7,680 bases of DNA. Origin: Firmicutes bacterium CAG:238 (GTDB lineage: Bacteria > Bacillota > Clostridia > Peptostreptococcales > Anaerovoracaceae). Position numbers and translations under genes: made by a program. The DNA is taken from positions 11,568 through 19,247 of the forward strand of contig FR881933.1 in assembly GCA_000435615.1 (NCBI GenBank). The letters are read 5' to 3'. Below, piece by piece: positions 1-5,891 of this stretch (its first letter is position 1; every line of letters begins with the position of its first letter). The notes below the pieces were generated by a model that was not told the DNA's origin, made no database searches, and worked only from the letters and a program-made list of their open reading frames with translations.

Positions 1-375
1 CCCTGCAGGCTCACCCGGCATTCTTATCCCGACGGTATCCAGTCCGCCAGTCGTAACCTTTGGTATAATTCCGAGTGCCGGAACTACCATGGTAAGAGGC
101 CCCGGCCAAAATTCGTCCATGAGTTCCTGCATATCCTCGGTTATTTCCGGCGTCAGTTTTATCACATCGTCTTTTGACGATATATGCACAATCATTGGAT
201 TATCAGACGGTCTGCCTTTCGCGGCATACACCTTGCCCACCGCTTCCGCATTCAGAGCATCCGCTCCGAGGCCGTAAACGGTTTCCGTCGGAAAGGCTAC
301 AAGTCCACCTTCCTTAATAATCTCTGCCGCCTGTTTTATTTCTTCAGTTGTTGTCCCGAAAATTCTTGTAAACAT
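1..375 (-). CDS. tsaC: L-threonylcarbamoyladenylate synthase (Sua5/YrdC/YwlC family), 3' end beyond window
   Basis: This enzyme makes threonylcarbamoyl-AMP from threonine, bicarbonate and ATP, the first step of the t6A modification next to the anticodon of ANN-decoding tRNAs; it acts in the cytoplasm. The first 125 residues are visible. They carry the family signature FPTETVYGLGADA (28-40), the nucleotide-binding stretch KGRPSDNP (53-60) with the KxR element, FWPGPLT (89-95), and TVGIRMPG (114-121). The start ATG (373-375) lies about 22 residues before the FPTETVYGLG block, as expected for the family. The upstream Shine-Dalgarno is weak (AAAGAAGA). The gene begins 20 bases after the prfA stop, so it is probably co-transcribed with RF1. 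Because it is cut by the window edge, it is not possible to tell the short YrdC form from the longer Sua5 form with an extra C-terminal domain. Family identification is firm. Confidence 0.95.
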   Translation of the reverse strand, partial: MFTRIFGTTTEEIKQAAEIIKEGGLVAFPTETVYGLGADALNAEAVGKVYAAKGRPSDNPMIVHISSKDDVIKLTPEITEDMQELMDEFWPGPLTMVVPALGIIPKVTTGGLDTVGIRMPGEPAG

Positions 376-395
376 TTCTGTTGTCTTCTTTATTA

Positions 396-1457
396 TTAAA
401 AATTTTTCATCTTTTCGGCCTGATCACTTGTAATCAGTCCATCTATTATTTCGTCGATATCACCGTCGAGGAAGTTGTCAAGTTTATAAATCGTCATTCC
501 GATTCTGTGATCCGTAATTCTTCCCTGCGGGAAGTTGTAAGTACGGATTCTCTCGCTTCTGTCTCCCGAGCCTACCTGACTGCGGCGCTGCTCGGAGATT
601 TCCGCATTCTGCTCACGCAGTTTCATGTCGTAAAGTCTGGAACGCAAAACTTTGAAAGCTTTTTCTTTATTCTTAATCTGGGACTTTTCATCCTGGCAGG
701 TTACCACAAGACCTGTCGGAATATGCGTAAGTCGAACCGCAGAGTCCGTGGTATTAACGCACTGACCACCGTTTCCGGAGGAGCGGTATACATCAACTCT
801 AACATCATTCGGATTGACTTCAACCTCGACATCATCCACTTCAGGAAGAACTGCTACCGTTGCCGCCGAAGTATGAACTCTACCGGCACTTTCCGTATCC
901 GGTACACGCTGTACACGATGCGTGCCGGATTCATATTTCAATCTGGAATATGCACCTTTACCTTTGATAAGAACGCTGGCCTCTTTGATTCCACCGATAT
1001 CTGTGGTATTCGAATCCATGATTTCAGCCTTCCAACCGCGTCTTTCTGCGTAACGAAGGTACATTCTGAGAAGATCCTGTGCAAAAAGCGCCGCCTCATC
1101 TCCGCCTGTTCCGGCTCTGACTTCGAGAATAACGTTTTTCTCATCGTTAGGATCCTTAGGGAGAAGGAGAATTTTCAGCTCCTCTTCCATCTTTGGGATT
1201 TCGTCCTCATACTCGGCAATTTCCATCTTTGCCAGCTCGCGAAGTTCCTCGTCGCCCATTTCAAGCATCTCTTTTGCCTCCGCTATGCTTTCCTTTGCCT
1301 TTTTGTATTCTCTGTACTTATTTACGATTGGTTCCATTTCGCCCATTTCCTTAATGTGCTTCTGCCAAACCGGTTGATTGTTAATTACATCAGGGTCGGA
1401 AACCTTCATGGAAAGTTCTTCGTATTTTTCTAATATGAAATCCAGTTTATCAAACAT
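396..1457 (-). CDS. prfA: Peptide chain release factor 1 (RF1)
   Basis: RF1 recognises UAA and UAG in the ribosomal A site and triggers hydrolysis of the peptidyl-tRNA ester. The 353-residue product is of normal length. Visible features are the N-terminal helical domain (about 1-100), the RAGTGGDEAALFA block (114-126), the codon-recognition PxT tripeptide as PDT (186-188), and the catalytic GGQ (230-232) followed by CVNTTDSAVRLTHIPTG. RF2 would carry SPF instead of PxT, so this is RF1. The start ATG (1455-1457) has an AGGAG Shine-Dalgarno at 1464-1468, 7 bases upstream. The gene ends in three in-frame TAA codons (390-398). Its Gln232 is the expected substrate of PrmC, encoded upstream in the same cluster. 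A hairpin-plus-T-tract terminator lies just before the ribosome binding site, so expression probably depends on read-through from rpmE. The long open frame opposite this gene is a shadow. Confidence 0.98.
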   Translation of the reverse strand: MFDKLDFILEKYEELSMKVSDPDVINNQPVWQKHIKEMGEMEPIVNKYREYKKAKESIAEAKEMLEMGDEELRELAKMEIAEYEDEIPKMEEELKILLLPKDPNDEKNVILEVRAGTGGDEAALFAQDLLRMYLRYAERRGWKAEIMDSNTTDIGGIKEASVLIKGKGAYSRLKYESGTHRVQRVPDTESAGRVHTSAATVAVLPEVDDVEVEVNPNDVRVDVYRSSGNGGQCVNTTDSAVRLTHIPTGLVVTCQDEKSQIKNKEKAFKVLRSRLYDMKLREQNAEISEQRRSQVGSGDRSERIRTYNFPQGRITDHRIGMTIYKLDNFLDGDIDEIIDGLITSDQAEKMKNF

Positions 1458-1473
1458 TTCATTCTCCTATCAT

Positions 1474-1502
1474 AAAAAAACCGAAATATAAAATTTCGGT
1501 TT
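1474..1502 (-). terminator. Intrinsic terminator or attenuator between rpmE and prfA
   Basis: On the minus strand a 10-bp perfect stem (arms 1493-1502 and 1478-1487, AAACCGAAAT against ATTTCGGTTT) encloses a 5-base loop (1488-1492). The T run covers 1480-1474, and its first three Ts also form the base of the stem. It follows the rpmE stop by about 17 bases and lies only 6 bases before the prfA Shine-Dalgarno. The stem has just three G-C pairs, so partial read-through is likely. The fold is seen in the sequence; its strength is inferred. Confidence 0.85.
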
Positions 1503-1518
1503 AGTTTTCGTCTGATTA

Positions 1519-1719
1519 TTAGTCGAGTTTGTATTTGTTCTTGAACTTTTCAACACGGCCGCCACGATTGATCATCTTAGCTGCACCTGTGAAGAACGGA
1601 TGACAAGCTGAGCAAACATCAAGTCTTAATTCTTCTTTAGTTGACTTCGTAACAAAAGTGTTACCACATGCGCAAGTTACTTTACATTCCTTATAATCAG
1701 GATGGATTCCTTCCTTCAT
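1519..1719 (-). CDS. rpmE: 50S ribosomal protein L31 (zinc-binding type)
   Basis: L31 is a small protein of the large ribosomal subunit that helps bridge the two subunits. The 66-residue product has the canonical MKxxIHPxY start, the CxCGN motif (Cys16, Cys18) and the DVCSACHPFFTG block (Cys36, Cys39). These four cysteines are the zinc ligands of the C+ form, as opposed to the zinc-free paralogue made under zinc starvation. An extra Cys12 is also present. The start ATG (1717-1719) has a purine-rich AGGAAAGGAAGA Shine-Dalgarno region upstream. Two tandem TAA stops end the frame (1516-1521). rpmE is often next to rho in Firmicutes; here three genes stand between them. It has its own strong promoter and a terminator directly behind it, so it can be expressed as a short single-gene transcript. 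Confidence 0.98.
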   Translation of the reverse strand: MKEGIHPDYKECKVTCACGNTFVTKSTKEELRLDVCSACHPFFTGAAKMINRGGRVEKFKNKYKLD

Positions 1720-1789
1720 GTTCGTCTTCCTTTCCTGCTCAGGCTGCCTGCCTTTGCATATTTGGGTATTGCCGTAAATCCATTACAGC
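1720..1789 (-). promoter_or_regulatory. Foldable 5' leader of rpmE, candidate ribosomal-protein leader
   Basis: This is the roughly 70-base untranslated leader expected from the rpmE promoter. Its first bases form a 7-pair stem with one G-U wobble (arms 1783-1789 and 1771-1777, loop 1778-1782). A second short hairpin, CAGG-CAG-CCTG (1740-1750), sits close to the Shine-Dalgarno. The 5' segment GGCTG (1786-1790) is also complementary to CAGCC (1742-1746) in the second hairpin, so the two could exchange pairing. L31 mRNA leaders are known as autoregulatory elements in several bacterial groups, from memory. Whether this one belongs to a described class is not settled here. Confidence 0.5.
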
Positions 1790-1795
1790 CCTTAT

Positions 1796-1824
1796 ACTAT
1801 ACCATAGTGCGCTCGAAAAATCAA
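1796..1824 (-). promoter_or_regulatory. Strong sigma-A-type promoter for rpmE
   Basis: On the minus strand, TTGATT (1819-1824) is followed by a 17-base spacer and TATAGT (1796-1801), with an extended -10 TG one base before the -10. The predicted start is near 1789. It begins just after the flavoprotein stop codon, making rpmE independent of the rho operon. All elements are seen in the sequence; activity is inferred. Confidence 0.8.
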
Positions 1825-1835
1825 GATGTTTTTTT

Positions 1836-2522
1836 CTATTCGAGAAAATCTGCGGAATCAAGAAAAACATCCTTCTCTTCTGTCTCTTTCAGGGCTTCTT
1901 CCGCAAACTGCGAGAAGTTTGCAAGCCTTGCCACCAAATCGTTCAGGCTCGTTACCGTTTTTTCGTCTTCCTCGGGCTTCACTTCTCCGAGAATCTTCCT
2001 GCCGAGTTCATATGCCTGCTTAGGAAAATCTGTATTCAAAATGTCTTCCGGCGTCTGGCTCTTTCCTGCCGCAATCACATCCACGATTTCCCATTCCAAA
2101 TAATCGACCATTCCGTAATAGCTTGCAAGCGCCCCCTGTGCCGATTCCATCGTAGTATCCGCAAATGCAAGCATGAGTGCAGTCTTCTTGTTTTTGTGAA
2201 TCTGAGAATCGATTGCATAAAATCTGTCGATTACCGTCTTTATCTGTGCGGTCATTCCATAATAGTAAATCGGCGACAGGAAAACCACTGCGTCCGCCTC
2301 GATAATTTCATCTTTGAGCTCATCAAAGTCATCACGGAAAGTGCATGCGGAAACCGCACTATGGCATCTCTCGCATGCGATGCAAGGGTGCACATCCTTA
2401 TGTGCTGCGTCGAATCTTATCACATCATGCCCCGATTGGTGCGCACCTCTTATAAATTCCGCCGCAAGAACCTCAGTCGTGCCGTTCTTATGCGGACTTC
2501 CTGTAATAAGCAAAATTTTCAT
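1836..2522 (-). CDS. Flavodoxin-family NAD(P)H-dependent FMN reductase, iron-sulfur flavoprotein-like
   Basis: The 228-residue product has a flavodoxin-like fold of the FMN_red group and probably binds FMN for electron transfer in the cytoplasm. The N-terminal phosphate-binding segment is TGSPHKNGTT (7-16). A compact cysteine motif follows at Cys46, Cys49, Cys52 and Cys59 (C-x2-C-x2-C-x6-C), close to the C-x2-C-x2-C-x5-C that holds a 4Fe-4S cluster in the archaeal iron-sulfur flavoprotein Isf. The flavin-contacting SPIYYYGM (82-89) precedes a helix with KTVIDRFYA. The last 45 or so residues form an acidic extension. The start ATG is 5 bases after the prmC stop, and its GAGGG Shine-Dalgarno lies at the end of prmC, so it is translated from the rho-yqhQ-prmC mRNA. 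It ends in TAG, a stop read only by RF1. Its substrate or partner cannot be told, and the placement among termination genes looks like an insertion into the usual order. Confidence 0.85.
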   Translation of the reverse strand: MKILLITGSPHKNGTTEVLAAEFIRGAHQSGHDVIRFDAAHKDVHPCIACERCHSAVSACTFRDDFDELKDEIIEADAVVFLSPIYYYGMTAQIKTVIDRFYAIDSQIHKNKKTALMLAFADTTMESAQGALASYYGMVDYLEWEIVDVIAAGKSQTPEDILNTDFPKQAYELGRKILGEVKPEEDEKTVTSLNDLVARLANFSQFAEEALKETEEKDVFLDSADFLE

Positions 2523-2527
2523 CTGTT

Positions 2528-3457
2528 TTACCCTCGTTTCTTTTCTTCTGTTTTCAGTGATGCAACAACGATTCTGTCTTTTCCTGTCAAATCCGAAAGT
2601 CCTATGATTTTGTCATACGCCCCGGTCTGCCTGAGAATGTCTTTGACAGAATCTTTCTGATTATATCCGATTTCAAGCATCAGGCATCCGTTTTTCTTTA
2701 AGTGAGCTGCTGCCTCGCTTGCGATTATCCTATAAAAATCAAGTCCGTCTTCGCCACCGTCGAGTGCAAGCCTGGGTTCGTGGTCTCTGACTTCCGGTTC
2801 AAGCACATCAATTTCCTTGCTTTCAATGTACGGCGGGTTGCTGATTATAAGGTCAAACTTCTTCTTTCCCAACGTTCCCGCAAAAGCCTTTGATTCAAAA
2901 AGATTGCTCTGTATAAATTTAACTCTGCATCCGTTCTGTGAAGCATTCTTCCTTGCAATTTCAAGTGCTTCACCACTGATATCCGAGCATGTGACCTTTG
3001 CCTTCGGAAGGCGGCTTGCAAGGGAAATTCCGATTGCTCCGCTTCCGCAGCAGAGATCAAGAATTTCCGCCGCCGGCTTCATCGTTTTGTCTTTTAAATA
3101 CGCATTTTGCCTAAGCGTGCCTTTGGCAACAAGCTCGATTGCATCCTCGACCATGGTCTCAGTGTCCTGCCTCGGGATCAGCACGTTTTCATTTACCTTG
3201 AACGAAAGCCCCATAAATTCCTGCGCGCCGGTTATGTGCTGGAGCGGTGTCCTTTGCGCTCTTCTTTGCACCAAATCGAAATAGACCTCACACTGATTAT
3301 CCTGGAGTACATCCTGCCAGTGCATCATAAGTGCAACTTTGTCGTACCCCATCATAAAGCAGTACAGTTCCTTGGCGTCGATGGCTGCATCCGCAACCCC
3401 TGCCTCTTCAAGCTGCGTCTGTCCGATTTTTATAAGTTCTTTTAACGTTAAACTCAT
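2528..3457 (-). CDS. prmC: Peptide chain release factor N5-glutamine methyltransferase
   Basis: PrmC transfers a methyl group from S-adenosylmethionine to the glutamine of the GGQ loop in RF1 and RF2, which speeds peptide release. The 309-residue product is slightly longer than the E. coli (277) and Bacillus enzymes. An N-terminal helical domain (about 1-75), which contacts the release factor, carries RRAQRTPLQHITGAQEF (65-81). VLIPRQDTE (92-100) follows, then the SAM-binding motif ILDLCCGSGAI (132-142), the acidic SDIS (158-161), and the catalytic NPPY (207-210) that positions the glutamine amide. A lysine-rich segment at about 112-131 accounts for much of the extra length. The start ATG overlaps the yqhQ stop as ATGA (3454-3457), a sign of translational coupling. 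Its substrate RF1 is encoded two genes downstream, so enzyme and substrate are kept together. Confidence 0.97.
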   Translation of the reverse strand: MSLTLKELIKIGQTQLEEAGVADAAIDAKELYCFMMGYDKVALMMHWQDVLQDNQCEVYFDLVQRRAQRTPLQHITGAQEFMGLSFKVNENVLIPRQDTETMVEDAIELVAKGTLRQNAYLKDKTMKPAAEILDLCCGSGAIGISLASRLPKAKVTCSDISGEALEIARKNASQNGCRVKFIQSNLFESKAFAGTLGKKKFDLIISNPPYIESKEIDVLEPEVRDHEPRLALDGGEDGLDFYRIIASEAAAHLKKNGCLMLEIGYNQKDSVKDILRQTGAYDKIIGLSDLTGKDRIVVASLKTEEKKRG

Positions 3458-4488
3458 TTTTCTTCCTCCGCAGGGCCTTCCTGTGTTTCCGGAATGTCCG
3501 CCTCCACAAGCCTTCCTTCGAGATCGCAGATTCCTTCAAAATACGGCACATCATCACCGTCGTTGAGAACCGCCTTCACCGATGCAATCGCAACCTCAAG
3601 CTGTTTCAAGTCCGGTTCTGCAGTGGTAAGTTTCTGCAGATAAAGTCCCGGCATGCTCAAAATTTCAACAACGATATTATTGCTTCTTCCCGCCCATTTC
3701 AAAAGTTCATATGAAATTCCGGCAATAACAGGGAGCACCAAAATACGGGTGAGCATTCTCAGCCATACATTCGGCCAGCCCATGAAAACATGCACCAGTA
3801 TCGCTACCACCATTACGAACATGAGGAAGCTCGTTCCGCATCTCGGGTGCAATGTATAAAATGTCTGTGCATTTTCCGGAGTGAGTTCAAGTCCGTTTTC
3901 AAAGCAGTGAATCGTCTTGTGCTCCGCACCGTGATATTGAAATACGGTCTTGATATCCTTCATTCTTGAAATTAGAAGAATATACAGCACAAAAATCAGG
4001 ATTCTTACAACACCCTCAATCAAGTTCAAAATCAGAATGTTATCGGTCAGGGCCGCACACCACCCCACAACTGCCGTCGGCAAAAGCATGAATATGCCGA
4101 TTGACATTATGAGCGCAAGGATTACGGAAAGAACCATCAAGAAGTTCCAAGCCTTCTCCTTGCCGAGATGTTCTTCAACCCAAATATCAAATTTATCTTT
4201 CTGATAGTCTTCCGGATAATACTTTTCCAGTATCTCTGCGGAGTACATAAGCACTTTCGTACCGTAAACCAAAGACGCCACAAAATTCACAACCCCTCGG
4301 ATAAGCGGAATCCTGCCCCACTTGTTTCCCTGCGGAGTCGGCTGCGTCTTCATATGGATTCTGCCATCCGGCAGTCTGATTGCGATGGCGGTTCTCTTCG
4401 GCCCGCGCATCATAATCCCTTCCATTATTGCCTGACCGCCTATGGATGTGGGGCAGGCATCTTTCAAAAATATTTTTTTTAAATCCAT
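3454..4488 (-). CDS. yqhQ: DUF1385 family membrane protein (YqhQ-like), function unknown
   Basis: This belongs to DUF1385, a family common in Firmicutes (Bacillus YqhQ) and often found next to prmC, prfA and rpmE; its function is not established. The 344-residue product opens with a soluble N-terminal region containing the conserved GGQAIMEGIMMRGP (17-30). Four likely membrane segments follow at about 114-137, 150-174, 219-236 and 246-264. Between the second and third lies the family hallmark: YHGAEHKTIHCFE (185-197) and HPRCGTSF (214-221). These clustered His, Glu and Cys residues could bind a metal, which is why some annotations call it a putative metal-dependent enzyme; that is inference. 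The C-terminus is soluble and acidic. The start ATG has a GAGG Shine-Dalgarno 8 bases upstream (4497-4500) and lies 21 bases after the rho stop. It shares the ATGA overlap with prmC. Confidence 0.92.
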   Translation of the reverse strand: MDLKKIFLKDACPTSIGGQAIMEGIMMRGPKRTAIAIRLPDGRIHMKTQPTPQGNKWGRIPLIRGVVNFVASLVYGTKVLMYSAEILEKYYPEDYQKDKFDIWVEEHLGKEKAWNFLMVLSVILALIMSIGIFMLLPTAVVGWCAALTDNILILNLIEGVVRILIFVLYILLISRMKDIKTVFQYHGAEHKTIHCFENGLELTPENAQTFYTLHPRCGTSFLMFVMVVAILVHVFMGWPNVWLRMLTRILVLPVIAGISYELLKWAGRSNNIVVEILSMPGLYLQKLTTAEPDLKQLEVAIASVKAVLNDGDDVPYFEGICDLEGRLVEADIPETQEGPAEEEK

Positions 4489-4509
4489 TCAATTTTCCTC
4501 TGTCTTCGA

Positions 4510-5775
4510 TTAGTCGTCAATCAATACTTTCTTAATTACCTGAACAAAATCTTTGTTTGTCTTCGTGTGTGCCAGATTATCGATAATCTCACTCGTCACA
4601 TCCTGAGAATCGCGGTTCGACATCGCTCTTCTCATCGCCCAAACAGCTTCGAGCTCATCCTGATCCATCAGCAGATCTTCCCTTCTTGTTCCGGATTTAT
4701 TCAGGCTGATTGCAGGGAAGATACGCTTTTCGCTGAGTCTGCGGTCGAGATGAAGTTCCATGTTGCCGGTACCCTTGAATTCTTCAAAGATTACATCGTC
4801 CATACGGCTACCCGTCTCCACAAGTGCTGTGGCAAGGATCGTTACCGAGCCGCCCTCTTCCATCTTTCTTGCAGCACCGAAAAACTTCTTCGGTCTGTGA
4901 AGTGCGCCCGGGTCAAGTCCGCCACTGAGCGTTCTTCCGGATGCCGGAACCACCATATTATAGGCTCTGGCAAGTCTTGTTATACTATCTAGTAATATTA
5001 CCACATCTTTGCCGTGTTCAACCAGGCGCTGTGCTCTGGCAAGAACCATTTCCGCAACTTTTACATGATGCGCGGGCAGTTCGTCGAAGGTAGAGTATAT
5101 AACGTCTCCCCTCGTAAGCGACCGTTTCATATCCGTAACCTCTTCGGGTCTTTCATCGACCAAAAGCACAATAAGTTCGATTTCCGGATAATTCTTTTCG
5201 ATTGCGTGTGCGACCTTCTTCAAAAGAACGGTTTTGCCTGCTTTCGGCGGCGCTACAATCAAACCCCTCTGACCTTTGCCGATTGGGGCAATCAAATCAA
5301 TGAGTCTTGTCGAAAGCTCTCTGCTTCCGTCCTCAAGTCTAAGTCTTTCATAAGGAAAAACAGGCGTCAAATCGTCAAAATCCGGTCTGCGGATTGCCAC
5401 CCCCGGCTCATCCCCGTTAACCGTAACCACATAAAGCAGTGCTCCGAATCTTTCTCCCTCTTTCGGAAGCCGCGTAATTCCTCTTATCTTATCTCCCGTT
5501 TTTAAGTTAAATCTGCGAATCTGTGTCGGTGACACATAAATGTCCTTTTCGCTCGTAAGAAAATTGGAAAATCTCAAAAAACCGAAATTGTTTTCTTCCT
5601 GAATTTCCAGAATACCTTCAACCTCAGGTCGTTCTTCCTTCGGCGTCTCCTTATGCTCCGCCTGTTCTTCCGCCACGCTCTCAGACGCTTCAGCCTCTTC
5701 CGGCTGTCTCTCTGCTACAGGCTCTGTTTTTATCTTTTCTTCAGAAATTTCTTCCGTTACTTTTTTTCTTGGCAT
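4510..5775 (-). CDS. rho: Transcription termination factor Rho, with acidic N-terminal tail
   Basis: Rho is a hexameric RNA-dependent ATPase that loads on untranslated RNA and dislodges RNA polymerase. The 421-residue product has the cold-shock RNA-binding domain with RNP1-like GFLRF (65-69) and DIYVSPTQIRRFNL (78-91), Walker A APPKAGKT (175-182), DERPEE (207-212), Walker B VVILLD (258-263), the Q-loop segment after VVPASGR, and the R-loop region EEFKGTGNMEL. All ATPase signatures match the E. coli protein closely. The N-terminal helical Rho_N domain is absent; residues 6-52 are instead a low-complexity Glu-rich stretch, probably disordered. I choose ATG 5773-5775 as the start: an AAAAGGTGA Shine-Dalgarno sits 6 bases before it, and the in-frame GTG three codons upstream (5782-5784) lies inside that site. 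It heads the operon with yqhQ, prmC and the flavoprotein gene. Confidence 0.97.
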   Translation of the reverse strand: MPRKKVTEEISEEKIKTEPVAERQPEEAEASESVAEEQAEHKETPKEERPEVEGILEIQEENNFGFLRFSNFLTSEKDIYVSPTQIRRFNLKTGDKIRGITRLPKEGERFGALLYVVTVNGDEPGVAIRRPDFDDLTPVFPYERLRLEDGSRELSTRLIDLIAPIGKGQRGLIVAPPKAGKTVLLKKVAHAIEKNYPEIELIVLLVDERPEEVTDMKRSLTRGDVIYSTFDELPAHHVKVAEMVLARAQRLVEHGKDVVILLDSITRLARAYNMVVPASGRTLSGGLDPGALHRPKKFFGAARKMEEGGSVTILATALVETGSRMDDVIFEEFKGTGNMELHLDRRLSEKRIFPAISLNKSGTRREDLLMDQDELEAVWAMRRAMSNRDSQDVTSEIIDNLAHTKTNKDFVQVIKKVLIDD

Positions 5776-5780
5776 GGATA

Positions 5781-5789
5781 TCACCTTTT
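5781..5789 (-). promoter_or_regulatory. rho ribosome binding site that decides the start
   Basis: AAAAGGTGA on the minus strand has its AGGTG core 6 bases before ATG 5775. The GTG at 5784 that would give a 424-residue frame is part of this site and has no Shine-Dalgarno of its own at proper distance, so the ATG start is preferred. Confidence 0.85.
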
Positions 5790-5809
5790 GCAGCGCTGAA
5801 TTTCGCTGC
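5790..5809 (-). promoter_or_regulatory. Hairpin in the rho leader, abutting the ribosome binding site
   Basis: On the minus strand GCAGCG (5804-5809) and CGCTGC (5790-5795) form a 6-bp G-C-rich stem with an 8-base loop. It ends at the base next to the rho Shine-Dalgarno and has no T tract, so it is not an intrinsic terminator. rho leaders in other bacteria are sites of autoregulation; a role here is inferred. Confidence 0.55.
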
Positions 5810-5848
5810 CCCTTTCATAGAATTTAAAGAAATGCTAAACAAAATAGA

Positions 5849-5876
5849 ATTATTACAAAGTAGAATAACATATCAA
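5849..5876 (-). promoter_or_regulatory. Probable rho operon promoter
   Basis: On the minus strand TTGATA (5871-5876) is separated by 16 bases from AATAAT (5849-5854). Both are good sigma-A matches and lie in the A/T-rich gap between the lysR stop and rho. The predicted start near 5842 gives a leader of about 65 bases that includes the hairpin at 5790-5809. Confidence 0.6.
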
Positions 5877-5891
5877 TTTATTTTATACTTT

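Noticed and set aside
1..11. CCTGCAGGCT also present near 7568-7577
   Set aside because: A shared 10-mer near both window ends, in unrelated coding frames with no extended similarity; chance is sufficient.
381..1433. 350-residue plus-strand open frame antisense to prfA
   Set aside because: It mirrors prfA over nearly its whole length, its product is Phe/Cys/Arg-rich without recognisable domains, and it has no ribosome binding site. It is a codon-bias shadow of RF1.
1668..2660. 330-residue plus-strand open frame across rpmE, the flavoprotein and prmC
   Set aside because: It runs antisense through three well-supported genes, is Cys/Phe/Leu-rich with no domain, and spans the rpmE promoter. It is a shadow.
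4193..4492. 99-residue minus-strand frame overlapping the start of yqhQ
   Set aside because: It is a +1-type frame inside yqhQ that shares the same Shine-Dalgarno region. Its product is low-complexity, whereas yqhQ has the conserved family sequence.
5776..5784. GTG start giving rho three extra residues
   Set aside because: The GTG is part of the AAAAGGTGA Shine-Dalgarno for the ATG at 5775, so the shorter protein is preferred.
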